Source of the DNA: Candidatus Heimdallarchaeota archaeon B3_Heim
GTDB taxonomy: Archaea; Asgardarchaeota; Heimdallarchaeia; Hodarchaeales; Hodarchaeaceae
Length of the DNA stretch: 49,059 nucleotides
Assembly (NCBI GenBank): GCA_003144275.1
Contig: NJBF01000034.1
Location: forward strand, 1-49,059
Reading direction: 5' to 3'
Below the pieces are notes generated by a model. It saw nothing but the letters and a program-made list of their open reading frames with translations. It was not told the DNA's origin and ran no database searches. Of this stretch, positions 1-8,679 are shown in pieces. The stretch's first letter is position 1, and the number at the start of each line of letters is the position of its first letter. Made by a program: the position numbers and the translations under genes.

Positions 1-321
1 ACCACGCATAATGTTGACGATAACGCATGGAAGCCACGCCCCTGCAATATAGGATATGCCCTCCTGTTTGAGGCTGATGCCTGGACTTGAAGAAGAGGTC
101 AACACTCGGGCTCCTGCGCCCGCTGCCCCGAAGACCATGTAGATTGCAGCTATCTCGCTTTCTGCTTGGAGAAAACACCCTCCTACCTCAGGCAAACGCC
201 TTGCGAGGTATTCTGGGAGTTCACTCTGCGGCGTTATTGGATATCCAAAAAAGTATCGGCATCCTGCTTGAACGGCGGCTTCAGCTATCGCCTCATTTCC
301 GGTCATGAACCTCTTTTCCAT
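1..321 (-). CDS. 2-oxoacid:ferredoxin oxidoreductase alpha subunit, 5' part (runs off the window)
   Basis: N-terminal 107 codons of a KorA/VorB-type alpha subunit, the part of 2-oxoacid:ferredoxin oxidoreductases that contributes the pyrimidine domain of the TPP enzyme. The translation begins [16 protein letters not shown] and carries the family landmarks [14 protein letters not shown] and TSSSSPGIS. Its ATG (321-319) overlaps the TAA of the upstream ferredoxin subunit by one base (TAATG), so the two are translationally coupled. The rest of the operon lies outside the window. G+C is clearly higher than in the sequence after ~1,040. The substrate (2-oxoglutarate, branched-chain or pyruvate) cannot be decided from this piece. 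Confidence 0.9.
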   Translation of the reverse strand, partial: MEKRFMTGNEAIAEAAVQAGCRYFFGYPITPQSELPEYLARRLPEVGGCFLQAESEIAAIYMVFGAAGAGARVLTSSSSPGISLKQEGISYIAGAWLPCVIVNIMRG

Positions 322-548
322 TAGGCGGCCTCCTTCCTTGTTTGTCTGTAGACTTCTATTACAACATCTGGGCAGATTAGAGCACATAATGTGCATCCGG
401 TGCATTTTTCTTCGGGGTCTACAAATTCGGCTGGGTGATAGCCTTCAGGTGTAATCCGCTTTGCAATTCGAATAAGTTTTAGTGAACAAGTTTCTACACA
501 AAGAGCGCATCCCTTGCAAAACTTTTCGTTTACTAGGATCTTTCCCAT
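321..548 (-). CDS. 2-oxoacid:ferredoxin oxidoreductase delta subunit (2x[4Fe-4S] ferredoxin)
   Basis: A 75-residue protein starting [14 protein letters not shown]. Two ferredoxin motifs are visible, [11 protein letters not shown] (residues 11-21) and [12 protein letters not shown] (49-60), typical of the delta/KorD subunit that passes electrons from the TPP enzyme to ferredoxin. The open frame extends further upstream to 758, but that extension overlaps the divergent Alba gene and has no family similarity, so the start at 548 is preferred. It is the first gene of a coupled operon with the alpha subunit downstream. Base composition matches Alba and not the rest of the contig. Confidence 0.9.
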   Translation of the reverse strand: MGKILVNEKFCKGCALCVETCSLKLIRIAKRITPEGYHPAEFVDPEEKCTGCTLCALICPDVVIEVYRQTRKEAA

Positions 549-651
549 TTCCGTTTTCTCCAACCTATGTTTTGCCAAAGGGTGAGCATGTTCATTCTTG
601 TTAGAGACACAAAAGTGTAGTTTCTTCAATATTAGTGTTAACCTTTGAACC

Positions 652-1038
652 GTGAAAACTGAAAAGGTTGAAGCACCTAAAGAAGCTAAGGTCCCCCAAA
701 AAAAAGTTAAAGCACCCCCAAAGCCACCTGGAAAAGCAGGCGAAAACGCAGTCCTCATAGGAAGGAAACCAGTGATGAACTACGTGGTTGCCTGCCTCAC
801 TTTCTTCAACACAGGAGCAAACGAAATATGCATTAAAGCCAGGGGACGGTCTATCAGCAGAGCAGTGGATACCGTTGAACTTCTCCGCCGGGCATTCCTT
901 AAAGGATTGGGGCTCAAGCAAATCAAGATAGGCACTGAAGAGATAACCCAAGAAGAAGGACGTAAATCAAACGTCTCAACCATTGAAATAACTGTAGCCA
1001 AAACCGAATCCAAATGCAATCTATTCGGCAATTTCTAG
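652..1038 (+). CDS. albA: Alba chromatin protein with Lys/Pro-rich N-terminal tail
   Basis: A 128-residue protein from a GTG start. Residues ~1-28 form a Lys/Pro/Ala-rich tail ([14 protein letters not shown] and onward). The Alba fold follows, with the nucleic-acid-binding loop [10 protein letters not shown], then [15 protein letters not shown] and a C-terminal STIEITVAK strand. Alba is an abundant archaeal DNA/RNA-binding chromatin protein. It is transcribed divergently from the oxidoreductase genes. Its TAG stop (1036-1038) sits exactly where base composition changes and a headless HAD reading frame begins. This and the two preceding genes may come from another lineage. Confidence 0.88.
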   Translation: MKTEKVEAPKEAKVPQKKVKAPPKPPGKAGENAVLIGRKPVMNYVVACLTFFNTGANEICIKARGRSISRAVDTVELLRRAFLKGLGLKQIKIGTEEITQEEGRKSNVSTIEITVAKTESKCNLFGNF

Positions 1039-1039
1039 A

Positions 1040-1225
1040 TTGAATGTTGATACGCAATCAGCTGTATTCATTGGCGATTCTCCATCAGATCTTGAGGCTA
1101 GTTTAAGAGCAAAGATTCAATTTATTTTAATCAAGGATGCTTCATCTACCTTTATCTACCCTGAAATCCCCCAAAATGTCAAAATAGTCTCAAAAGTCAA
1201 GGAATTACTCGATTATTGTAAATGA
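1040..1225 (+). CDS. HAD-superfamily phosphatase, C-terminal fragment only
   Basis: About 61 codons encoding the C-terminal third of a HAD hydrolase. The motif IV segment VFIGDSPSDLEA is clear and is followed by the usual beta strand (FILIKD) and terminal helix. The N-terminal nucleophile DxD, the cap and motifs II-III are missing. Reading upstream in the same frame gives a plausible family residue or two (RLNVDTQ) and then runs into the Alba coding sequence in another frame. The TTG at 1040 is therefore not a real start. The head was lost to an assembly joint or a genomic rearrangement at ~1,030-1,040. Confidence 0.75.
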   Translation: MNVDTQSAVFIGDSPSDLEASLRAKIQFILIKDASSTFIYPEIPQNVKIVSKVKELLDYCK

Positions 1226-1276
1226 TCCCAGAATTGTAAGAATTTTCTACTGGTTGCAACCCAGAATAACATAATT

Positions 1277-1345
1277 TTTGTTAAATAAATTACATAAAGT
1301 TCTTTTAAAGAGAAAGCGTCTAATTTAACCTAATATTCCAAGGAG
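1277..1345 (+). promoter_or_regulatory. Promoter and Shine-Dalgarno of the AOR gene
   Basis: An AT-rich TATA-like stretch (TTAAATAAAT, 1281-1290) lies ~65-75 bp before the GTG start. A strong ribosome-binding site AAGGAG (1340-1345) lies 9 bases before GTG 1355 and fixes that start. Confidence 0.5.
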
Positions 1346-1354
1346 AATCCCCGC

Positions 1355-3106
1355 GTGAGTAAAATTGTACGAATAAATATGAATAAACTTTCCTCTGAAT
1401 GGGAAAATGTCCCCAAAAACTACGTTCATTTAGGTGGAAGAGGAATAACTTCAGCTATCGTTGCAAACGAAGTTGATCCTCTTGCAGAACCTTTAGGGCC
1501 AAAAAATAAATTTGTGGCTGCTCCTGGATTTATCACAGGCACCACTGCACCAAGTACTGGACGATTGTCGGTCGGAGGTAAATCTCCCTTGACTGGTACA
1601 ATTAAAGAAGCCAATGCAGGGGGATTGAGTGCCCAAAAACTGGCTCGTTTAGGAATTAAAGCTTTAATCATAGAGGGTTTTCCTGAAGGTGATGATTGGT
1701 ACAATATTTATCTAACTAAGGGAAGGTGTGAACTTGTAAAAGCAAATGAATTTGTCAATATGGGTCTCTATGATTTAATTAATCGTCTGTGGAAAAAATA
1801 CCCCAACAAACCTGGAATTTTTGGTTGCGGAATTGCTGGACAACAGTTAATGTTTAGTGCAGGAATTTTTGGGAATAATCCTGATAATTCAGATCCAGGC
1901 CGGTATGCGGCTCGTGGAGGGCTGGGTGCTGTTTTGGGGTCCAAAAGAATAATCGCCATTATCACTGATGATACAGATTGTGCCCGACCAAAGCCAAAGA
2001 ACCCAGAATTATTTGAAATTGGTAGAAAGAAGCTTGTAAAAGGATTACTGAAGCATGAAGCAAGAGAAGCTCTAAGGGATTATGGAACAGAGGGATTAAT
2101 GAATGTTATGAATGAAAGTGGAGGGTTACCCACACGAAATTGGCGAAAAGGATCCTTTGAAGGTGCAGGTAAAATTTCGGGGGAAGCTATCAGAGAGTTA
2201 GTTGATAAAACAAAAGAAAAATTTCCAAAATCTCAAGCACGAACTGGATGGCCGTGTAATCCAGGGTGTGTCATTGGTTGTGCTAATAAGGTGCCATATC
2301 CCTTGAATCATAAGAAAGCAGGAGCAATTCAAGTTTCAACTTTAGAGTATGAAACCGCGATGGCATTAGGCTCTCTGTGTGAGATTGATTCATTGTATCA
2401 TCTGGCAGAATTGAATCGAATCTGTAATGACTTGGGACTTGATACAATTGAAGCAGGAAATACTTTAGCTGTTGCAATGGAAGCAGGAGTGCTTGAATTT
2501 GGTGATGGTGCGGGAGCGATCAAATTACTCAATAAAGTGAAAACTAAAGATCCAGTTGGTAGATTACTTGGATTAGGCGCTTTACGTTTTGGTCAAGCTT
2601 ACGGTGTCACTCATGTAGGTCATGCAAAAGGCCAGTCTCTACCAGCATTCGATCCAAGACCATTAAAAGGAATTGGAGTGACATACGTAACAAGTCCCCA
2701 AGGTGGAGATCATACAGAGGGATATACTATTTTTTCAGAGATTGAAGGAGTGAATCCAGTCGATCCACGAGATAAAGCTAAAGGAGACTTGTCACGATTT
2801 TACCAAGTATTTACTGCGTTTATTGATTCGATCGGCTACTGCCTATTTACTGCGTATGCCCTTCTAGAAGATCCTTTAGCGAAAGAAGGTATGCTGGAAA
2901 CAGTTCGTGCCATGTTAGGGGTCGAGGAATTTGATCTAGAAACATATGGGATGGCTATTTTGGAAATAGAAAATGATTTCAATAAAAGAGCAGGATTTTC
3001 CGAGTTAGATAATAGATTACCAGATTTCTTTTATACTGAACCACTTCCTCCAACTAATGAAGTATTTGATGTTCCTGATTCAGAAATAAAAAAAGTTTTC
3101 AAGTAA
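1355..3106 (+). CDS. aor: Aldehyde:ferredoxin oxidoreductase family protein (tungsten enzyme)
   Basis: A 583-residue tungstopterin oxidoreductase, about the length of archaeal AOR/FOR proteins. The N-terminal domain has GGRGITSAI and SPLTGTIKEANAGG; the middle has the [4Fe-4S] ligands as C301-x3-C305-x3-C309 (PCNPGCVIGC), with a candidate fourth Cys at C496 (IGYCLF). EYETAMALGSLCE and DPRPLKGIGVTY are further family signatures. The x3 spacing of the first cysteine pair matches the YdhV/WOR-like subgroup rather than classical AOR (x2), so the aldehyde substrate is unknown. Known members oxidise aldehydes to acids and reduce ferredoxin in the cytoplasm. It stands alone, with a good RBS and a small hairpin after the stop. 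Confidence 0.92.
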   Translation: MSKIVRINMNKLSSEWENVPKNYVHLGGRGITSAIVANEVDPLAEPLGPKNKFVAAPGFITGTTAPSTGRLSVGGKSPLTGTIKEANAGGLSAQKLARLGIKALIIEGFPEGDDWYNIYLTKGRCELVKANEFVNMGLYDLINRLWKKYPNKPGIFGCGIAGQQLMFSAGIFGNNPDNSDPGRYAARGGLGAVLGSKRIIAIITDDTDCARPKPKNPELFEIGRKKLVKGLLKHEAREALRDYGTEGLMNVMNESGGLPTRNWRKGSFEGAGKISGEAIRELVDKTKEKFPKSQARTGWPCNPGCVIGCANKVPYPLNHKKAGAIQVSTLEYETAMALGSLCEIDSLYHLAELNRICNDLGLDTIEAGNTLAVAMEAGVLEFGDGAGAIKLLNKVKTKDPVGRLLGLGALRFGQAYGVTHVGHAKGQSLPAFDPRPLKGIGVTYVTSPQGGDHTEGYTIFSEIEGVNPVDPRDKAKGDLSRFYQVFTAFIDSIGYCLFTAYALLEDPLAKEGMLETVRAMLGVEEFDLETYGMAILEIENDFNKRAGFSELDNRLPDFFYTEPLPPTNEVFDVPDSEIKKVFK

Positions 3107-3127
3107 TCTCAGCATAAAAAATCACAA

Positions 3128-3147
3128 TGTTGGGAGATATTCCAACA
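3128..3147 (+). terminator. Short hairpin after AOR
   Basis: TGTTGGGA-gata-TTCCAACA, an 8-bp stem with one G-T pair, begins 22 bases after the AOR stop. A T-rich run follows at ~3,170. It may be a transcript end or a 3'-protecting hairpin. Archaeal terminators usually need only U-tracts, so the call is weak. Confidence 0.3.
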
Positions 3148-3224
3148 AATAGCAGTTTCAAACAACTCCATTTTTAAAATTCTGACAAAAGGCCTCGTAG
3201 ACTGATTAGTCAAAAGATTTTTAC

Positions 3225-4994
3225 TTGAATCGATCTCTTAGACGTGGTATACACTTGAAAACCTCAAATAACATATCAGATAAACCAGAAAAGGATGACT
3301 TTGGACTTGATTTTATCCGAAAGATAATTGTTGAGGATATAAGAACTAATAAAAACGAAGGACGAGTCCATACGCGTTTTCCTCCTGAACCAAATGGTTG
3401 GATGCACATTGGACACGCTATGGCAATCTATTTAAGCTATAGTGTCGCTCAAGAATATAATGGCCTTTTTAACCTTAGGTTTGACGATACCGATCCTTCC
3501 AAAGAAAGTATGGACTATGTAGAGGCAATTAAAGAGGATGTTCAATGGTTAGGGGCTGAATGGGAAGATCGATTATATTTCGCTTCAGATTATTTTGAGA
3601 AACTGTATGAATTTGCAGTTGCACTGATTAAGGCTGGTAAAGCATTCATCTGTGATTTGAGTGTTGAGGAGATAAGAGAACAAAGAGGAACTCTAACAGA
3701 ACCAGGAGTAAACAGTCCTTACCGAAATAGATCAGCGGAAGAAAACTTTGATTTCTTTACGCGAATGCGTGAAGGTGAATTTGAGGATGGTTCTAAGGTC
3801 CTGCGCGCTAAAATTGATATGACTTCTCCAAATCTTCTAATGCGTGATCCGATCATGTACCGAATCAAAAGGGTAAGTCATTATAGAACTGGAACAGAGT
3901 GGATAATTTACCCTAGTTATGATTTTACTCATGGGGAATCTGATGCAATTGAGGGAATAACTCATTCTCTCTGTTCACTAGAGTTTGAAACCCATAGGCC
4001 CTTATATGACTGGTTTATAGATGAATTACTAGCATTAGGAACATTAAAACATAAACCTCGGCAAATTGAATTTTCTCGCTTGAATGTAACATATACTATA
4101 ACGAGTAAACGTAGATTATTAGAATTAGTTAAGGGAGAATATGTTTCTGGATGGGATGATCCACGAATGCCAACAATAGCAGGGATGCGGAAACGAGGAT
4201 TCCCAGCAAGTGCGATTAGAACTTTTCTTGGTAGAGTGGGTGTTACAAAGAGAGAAAAAAATATCGATGTTGGTTTATTGGAAGCGTGCGTTCGTGATGA
4301 ACTAGATAAGGAAGCTAATCGTGTATTGGCAGTCTTAAATCCCCTACGAGTTGTTATTACTAACTATCCAGAAGACCAAGTAGAACATCTAGAAATACCA
4401 AATCATCCAAAAGATGAATCTAGAGGTACCCGTAAAGTACCGTTTTCACGAGTGCTTTATATAGAGCAAGAAGATTTTATGGAAGACCCTCCTAAAAAAT
4501 TCTATCGATTAACGCCGGGTAGAGAGGTTCGATTACGGAATGCATATTTTATTACATGTACTGATGTCAAGAAAGATGAGTCTGGGAAAATACTTGAAGT
4601 GCATTGTACATATGATCCCAACACAAGAGGAGGATCTTCTCCAGATGGAAGAAAAGTAAAAGCAACCATCCATTGGCTTTCCCGAGATCATGCGTTGAAA
4701 GCGGAAATTCGCTTATACGATCGATTATTCAATCGAGAAGATCCCTTAGGTTTACTTGATTATAATTCTGATTCGTTGAAATCGATAATTGGATATGTAG
4801 AACCCAGTTTAAAAGAAGCTAAACCAGCTACCCACTATCAATTTGAACGAGTAGGATATTTCTTTGCTGATCCAGAGGAATTTACAAAGAAAAAACTAGT
4901 TATCAACCGTACGATTACATTACGTGATACTTGGGCAAGAATCAAGAAACAACTTCCTCAACCAAAGAAAAAGAAGCAGAAAATAAAGAAATAA
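3225..4994 (+). CDS. glnS: Glutaminyl-tRNA synthetase (bacterial/eukaryotic type)
   Basis: A 589-residue class I synthetase that attaches Gln directly to tRNA-Gln. It matches GlnRS rather than archaeal Glu[20 protein letters not shown] (HIGH at 61-64), [54 protein letters not shown] and [10 protein letters not shown]. The KMSKS loop is the variant TITSKR (292-296). Both C-terminal beta-barrel anticodon domains are present ([27 protein letters not shown]), then a Lys-rich tail. Archaea normally make Gln-tRNA through Glu-tRNA and GatDE, so the gene is probably transferred. The start is uncertain (TTG 3225 or TTG 3255); there is no ATG near. Two tRNA-Gln genes lie 0.5 kb downstream. Confidence 0.93.
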   Translation: MNRSLRRGIHLKTSNNISDKPEKDDFGLDFIRKIIVEDIRTNKNEGRVHTRFPPEPNGWMHIGHAMAIYLSYSVAQEYNGLFNLRFDDTDPSKESMDYVEAIKEDVQWLGAEWEDRLYFASDYFEKLYEFAVALIKAGKAFICDLSVEEIREQRGTLTEPGVNSPYRNRSAEENFDFFTRMREGEFEDGSKVLRAKIDMTSPNLLMRDPIMYRIKRVSHYRTGTEWIIYPSYDFTHGESDAIEGITHSLCSLEFETHRPLYDWFIDELLALGTLKHKPRQIEFSRLNVTYTITSKRRLLELVKGEYVSGWDDPRMPTIAGMRKRGFPASAIRTFLGRVGVTKREKNIDVGLLEACVRDELDKEANRVLAVLNPLRVVITNYPEDQVEHLEIPNHPKDESRGTRKVPFSRVLYIEQEDFMEDPPKKFYRLTPGREVRLRNAYFITCTDVKKDESGKILEVHCTYDPNTRGGSSPDGRKVKATIHWLSRDHALKAEIRLYDRLFNREDPLGLLDYNSDSLKSIIGYVEPSLKEAKPATHYQFERVGYFFADPEEFTKKKLVINRTITLRDTWARIKKQLPQPKKKKQKIKK

Positions 4995-5031
4995 TTCTTC
5001 TTGATAAATTCGGATTAAAAACTAAAGGTAA

Positions 5032-5430
5032 TCAGTTGTTAGGAGTTATTTCCAAATACACACGTTCTGTTTCTTTTCTCCAAAATGCGAATTTCGTGAA
5101 AGCGATGAGAATTTTCATAAGGAATGTTTTTGCTTCTTCCATTGTTTCAAACGCAAATTGCTCCTCTTCTTTAGCTAGTACTCGTGCCCTCACTTCAATT
5201 TCAGGGCCTTTTAGCTTGCCACGCATTGTACATGGGGCAACTTTTGCATCGGAATTATTCCTTAAACGTTTAATTTTGTAAGAATCCTTTCTGGTTGATA
5301 CATATAAGCGATCATTATTCCTCACAAATTCTACTGGAGTAGCTACACCTTTTCCACTTTTATAGTACGTTGTTAAACTGATCGTTCGATGTCCTGCTAA
5401 ATAATCAAATGGGTGTGTATTTTGATTCAT
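5032..5430 (-). CDS. Pyridoxamine 5'-phosphate oxidase-like split-barrel flavoprotein (PPOX, probable F420/FMN)
   Basis: A 132-residue protein with the PPOX split beta-barrel pattern: YLAGHRTISLTTYYKSGKGVATPVEF, RLYVSTRKDSYKIKRLRNN, DAKVAPCTMRGKLKGPEIEVRARVL, then a C-terminal helix and strand. This arrangement is typical of short F420- or FMN-dependent PPOX-class reductases, which act on unknown small substrates. It lies convergent to glnS, with which its 3' side nearly abuts, and on the same strand as the two tRNA genes upstream of it. The substrate cannot be told. Confidence 0.75.
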   Translation of the reverse strand: MNQNTHPFDYLAGHRTISLTTYYKSGKGVATPVEFVRNNDRLYVSTRKDSYKIKRLRNNSDAKVAPCTMRGKLKGPEIEVRARVLAKEEEQFAFETMEEAKTFLMKILIAFTKFAFWRKETERVYLEITPNN

Positions 5431-5535
5431 CTTAATTCAATAGAATCATTTTATTGTCAAATTATTAATAAATCTTGTTTGATTTCAGGAAAAAATCTAG
5501 ATATTTTAGATTCACGATAAATGGGAAAATTAGAA

Positions 5536-5607
5536 CAGCCCCATCCAGATTCGAACTGGAGTCTTCAGATTCAGAGCCTGAGGTGCTAACCACTACACTA
5601 TGGGGCT
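5536..5607 (-). tRNA. tRNA-Gln, anticodon CUG
   Basis: A 72-nt cloverleaf on the minus strand. Acceptor AGCCCCA pairs with TGGGGCT; discriminator is G73. The D-stem GTGT/GCAC encloses an AGTGGTTA loop. The anticodon stem TCAGG/TCTGA has loop CTCTGAA, giving CTG, which reads CAG. The variable loop is AGAC and the T-arm TCCAG-TTCGAAT-CTGGA. No CCA is encoded. The first pair is A1-U72, as in archaeal tRNA-Gln, but G73 and G2-C71 are GlnRS identity elements in bacteria, which fits the neighbouring glnS. Confidence 0.93.
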
Positions 5608-5648
5608 TGACTGTAATTTATATGCATTTAATGTATGTAGAGAAGAAA

Positions 5649-5723
5649 TGGCAGCCCCGTCCAGATTCGAACTGGAGTCGTGAGGGTCAAAGCCTCATAT
5701 GATAGCCTCTACACCACGGGGCT
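5649..5723 (-). tRNA. tRNA-Gln, anticodon UUG, followed by CCA
   Basis: The 72-nt body is 5652-5723, and the next three minus-strand bases read CCA. Acceptor AGCCCCG/CGGGGCT with discriminator G73. Anticodon stem TGAGG/CCTCA with loop CTTTGAC gives TTG, reading CAA. The T-arm is identical to that of the CUG tRNA 44 bases downstream. The D-stem is weak (G10-U25, U11-A24, G12-C23, U13/U22). The near-identical T-arm and acceptor point to a tandem duplication. A TATA-like TTAAATAATA lies ~10 bases upstream on the minus strand. Confidence 0.92.
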
Positions 5724-5951
5724 TTAGTATTATTTAATAGTATCCGAGTGAATCTAGCTAGGTATTATTTTATTAAACATTATTTTTGTTGATTTCGGAC
5801 AATTCTCCTTGTAGTAGCTTATATTCGTATCCGTCAAATTAATAGAACTATTTTGTTCATAAAAAAGGTTAATCTATATGATGAGAAAGGTAAGCCCTCT
5901 TCGTATAACAAGATATAAAAAAAAATGCAAGGAAGATTCCAATTGAGAACA

Positions 5952-7058
5952 ATGAAGCGGAATAGTGACATTGAAATATCTCCTGAACGATTCCACAAAA
6001 AAATCCAATCTGGAGATGTTCCAATCATCGTAGATGTAAGAAACGCTAAGGATTTTGCTGATTGGAATCTTTTAAACAGTATTAATTTTCCTATTATGAA
6101 ATTAATGAAGTCAAAAGACTTTCCAGAGGAGTTTAAAGATAGTGAGATTGTCTTAATTTGTGGAAAAGGTAAAGATTCATACACTGGAGCAGAACAATTA
6201 CATAGTTTGGGTTATAATGTGAAATCTCTTGCTGGAGGGATGACAGCTTGGAACCATGTATTTGATAATATAGAAGTGACAAGTGATTCTGATCTGGAGT
6301 TAATCCAATTACGAAGAGTAGCTAAAGGATGCTTATCATATTTTCTGTATTCAAATGGAGAAGCCATCGTAATAGATCCTGCTCATAATGTTTCCCCATA
6401 TGTGAAAATGGCAGAAGAGAAGGATGTAGCTATAACACGAATCATCGACACACATCTACATGCTGATCACATTTCAGGTGCCCGAGATCTTGCACAAAAA
6501 ACAGGGGCTGAATATTTTGTCAGTCCCAATGATCCTTATGAATTTGAATTTAATCAATTGAAAGAGGATACTACTTTTTCTATTGGAAATAAAGTACTTC
6601 TTCATGCCATGAGTACTCCAGGGCACACTCCTGGAAGTACCTCCCTTCGGATGAAGGATTTGGGAGTACTCACAGGAGATATTTTGTTCATAGATGGGAT
6701 TGGTCGACCTGATTTAGCAAATAAATCTGCCGAGTTTGCCAAAGATCTCTATTATTCGCTTCATCAGCGTCTAGCGGTATTACCTAGCAATATGTTCTAT
6801 GCTCCTGCGCATCACGGAAAATTTACATTAGACCATTTTAATACCCCCCTGGTGTCAGCTATTCAAACTTTTAAGGAAAACTCAATCCTTCAGAAAAATG
6901 AAAATGCATTTATAGAGTATGCAGTCCAAACCTCTCAACAAACGAAACAACCATCCTCACATCAAACAATTCGCCAAGTGAATTCAGGAAAGCTCATACT
7001 GTCCCCCATACAAATAGGTGAGCTTGAGATCGGGCCTAATCGGTGTGCTATTGGATAA
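5952..7058 (+). CDS. Rhodanese / metallo-beta-lactamase fusion (persulfide dioxygenase-like)
   Basis: A 368-residue protein. Residues ~5-105 are a rhodanese domain (VDVRNAKDFADWN; active-site Cys70 in LICGKGKDS, then AGGMTAW). Residues ~120-300 are an ETHE1-like MBL domain with THLHADH (H168, H170, D172, H173), TPGHTPGS (H225), GDILF (D243) and PAHH (H287). ETHE1 enzymes oxidise glutathione persulfide; rhodaneses move sulfane sulfur. The order is the reverse of the bacterial MBL-rhodanese fusions. The C-terminal ~60 residues are an unrecognised Gln/Ser-rich tail. An ATG at 5925 is also in frame, but a TATA element (GATATAAAAA, 5912-5920) would place the transcript start after it. Confidence 0.85.
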   Translation: MKRNSDIEISPERFHKKIQSGDVPIIVDVRNAKDFADWNLLNSINFPIMKLMKSKDFPEEFKDSEIVLICGKGKDSYTGAEQLHSLGYNVKSLAGGMTAWNHVFDNIEVTSDSDLELIQLRRVAKGCLSYFLYSNGEAIVIDPAHNVSPYVKMAEEKDVAITRIIDTHLHADHISGARDLAQKTGAEYFVSPNDPYEFEFNQLKEDTTFSIGNKVLLHAMSTPGHTPGSTSLRMKDLGVLTGDILFIDGIGRPDLANKSAEFAKDLYYSLHQRLAVLPSNMFYAPAHHGKFTLDHFNTPLVSAIQTFKENSILQKNENAFIEYAVQTSQQTKQPSSHQTIRQVNSGKLILSPIQIGELEIGPNRCAIG

Positions 7059-7141
7059 TTGAACTTTCCATTCAATAGAGAGTATTTACAACCGTAATCG
7101 GTGGTGATCAGGGGAGTTCTGTTTGTGAGAAGTGAATATTT

Positions 7142-8620
7142 ATGGCTACTGAAAACCAGATTCATGATCTCGATATCAGTTGGCAGCTAGAATTACGTTT
7201 CTTAGGGTGGAGGATCTGGTGGTTCCAAAATACAATTTTTGTAGCAATGGTTATCAGTCTGATCCCTATAATCATTTTTTCTATTTCGGGTCTTTGGAAA
7301 TTTGGATATTTTTTATTTTCAATTCTGAAAATTACTTTTAGTATATACTTATTACTGGATTTAATAGCTGTAGCATTAATTGGAGCAAATATTGCGTCCA
7401 GTAGAAATTTACGCAATATCAATCGATTAGAGAAGAGATTTCTTGCCATTATAGGACTCTGTTTTCTTCTTACCCTCATTATACGATTGTTATTGATTGG
7501 AATATGTTTTTCATCATCTCTCACGGACATAAATATCTTGTCCCAATATGTTGGACTTCTAACCGAAAGTTGGTTCTTATTTATCTGGGTTGTATCAAAT
7601 GCCCTTTTATTTACAATTTTAATAACTGATTCGCATATCAATCATATAGATGTTAGAAGGGGGGTTTTAGAAGAGCCTAGGGTTGTTTTTGGATTCTTCT
7701 CATTTGTTCCTGTTTTTGTATTATTTTTTGAAAGACTAACTCATATATCCTCCTCTCTTTTTTATGACCAGTACTCCGCGCCCCTCTATATCGGTGTTGC
7801 ATTAGTGATGTCTAAGTGTCTCGTTGCTCCAGCATTAGGAAGGCGAGCAGGAAAATTAGAGATAAAAAAAATCATTGAATCGCATTTAGTACCTGAAATA
7901 GACAAATCCAGGAGAAGTATAATAGTCAATATGAAAAAAACGAGGTATCTGAAGTCTACAAAAAGGATAAGAAATGTATTCGTGGTTATAGGAATTTTCT
8001 CATTACTATTTCCTTTTTCTCCCCTCTTTCTCACGAAGATGTACAAAGAACCTGAAATATCTGTCATTATAAGTCGTCCGCACGCTAATAATGAGGCACT
8101 TAGTGTTTTGGAGTATGTCGAAGTTTTACCTCTTAAGAATATAACAGGTATTAATTCTGAGAATATCATGACGAATAGTACTTTACAGGAAAGATTGAAT
8201 CTAATCGAGGACTCAAAATTTGTTGATATCTTCTATTTATTCAGTTCTACCCCGTCTTATTTGAGTTTGTTTTGGGAAATGAGTGTCGAAAAGTTAAATG
8301 ATTTATTACTGGATACTTCTATTGTAAAAAGCTATTGGCCCGAAGGAAGATCTGGATATTATGGATATGAAGAAGATTTTGAGGATTCATATTTCGTCTA
8401 TTGGGTAGATGGAACCAAGAATTATAATCTGGATTCGTTCAATTCTTCAGAACCTTTCGCTGAATGGCTGTGTAAAGGAATTCAAAGCTGGTCTACAAAT
8501 AGTGGGTCATTATTCGGCAGTAATACTCTTTATGTGGATCAGTTACTCTTTTTAGATGTTAATCTTGACCCTGTTTGTTTTGTTTATAGAGAGTATTCTG
8601 GTGGTTATTACTATATTTGA
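7142..8620 (+). CDS. Polytopic membrane protein of unknown function
   Basis: A 492-residue protein that I do not recognise. Residues ~28-230 hold about six or seven hydrophobic segments (for example AMVISLIPIIIFSISGLW and SWFLFIWVVSNALLFTILI). A basic cytoplasmic-looking stretch follows (residues ~235-275, KKIIESHLVPEIDKSRRS), then another membrane segment at ~277-298. The last ~190 residues are a soluble domain rich in Tyr, Ser and acidic residues, ending SGGYYYI. It starts 84 bases after the rhodanese-MBL gene and could share its transcript. No catalytic motif is visible. Confidence 0.7.
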   Translation: MATENQIHDLDISWQLELRFLGWRIWWFQNTIFVAMVISLIPIIIFSISGLWKFGYFLFSILKITFSIYLLLDLIAVALIGANIASSRNLRNINRLEKRFLAIIGLCFLLTLIIRLLLIGICFSSSLTDINILSQYVGLLTESWFLFIWVVSNALLFTILITDSHINHIDVRRGVLEEPRVVFGFFSFVPVFVLFFERLTHISSSLFYDQYSAPLYIGVALVMSKCLVAPALGRRAGKLEIKKIIESHLVPEIDKSRRSIIVNMKKTRYLKSTKRIRNVFVVIGIFSLLFPFSPLFLTKMYKEPEISVIISRPHANNEALSVLEYVEVLPLKNITGINSENIMTNSTLQERLNLIEDSKFVDIFYLFSSTPSYLSLFWEMSVEKLNDLLLDTSIVKSYWPEGRSGYYGYEEDFEDSYFVYWVDGTKNYNLDSFNSSEPFAEWLCKGIQSWSTNSGSLFGSNTLYVDQLLFLDVNLDPVCFVYREYSGGYYYI

Positions 8621-8679
8621 TAATCACAATATAATTTTGTTTAAGAAGAAATAAAAGGAATGGACCAAGATAGGTTGAT

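Noticed and set aside
87..308. Open frame of 73 codons on the plus strand
   Set aside because: Antisense to the oxidoreductase alpha subunit, whose motifs are unmistakable.
601..1031. Minus-strand frames opposite Alba
   Set aside because: Antisense shadows of the Alba coding sequence; no family features.
4931..5281. Plus-strand frame of 116 codons after glnS
   Set aside because: Overlaps the glnS end in another frame and is antisense to the PPOX gene.
5475..5702. Plus-strand frame of 75 codons
   Set aside because: Reads through both tRNA-Gln genes on the opposite strand.
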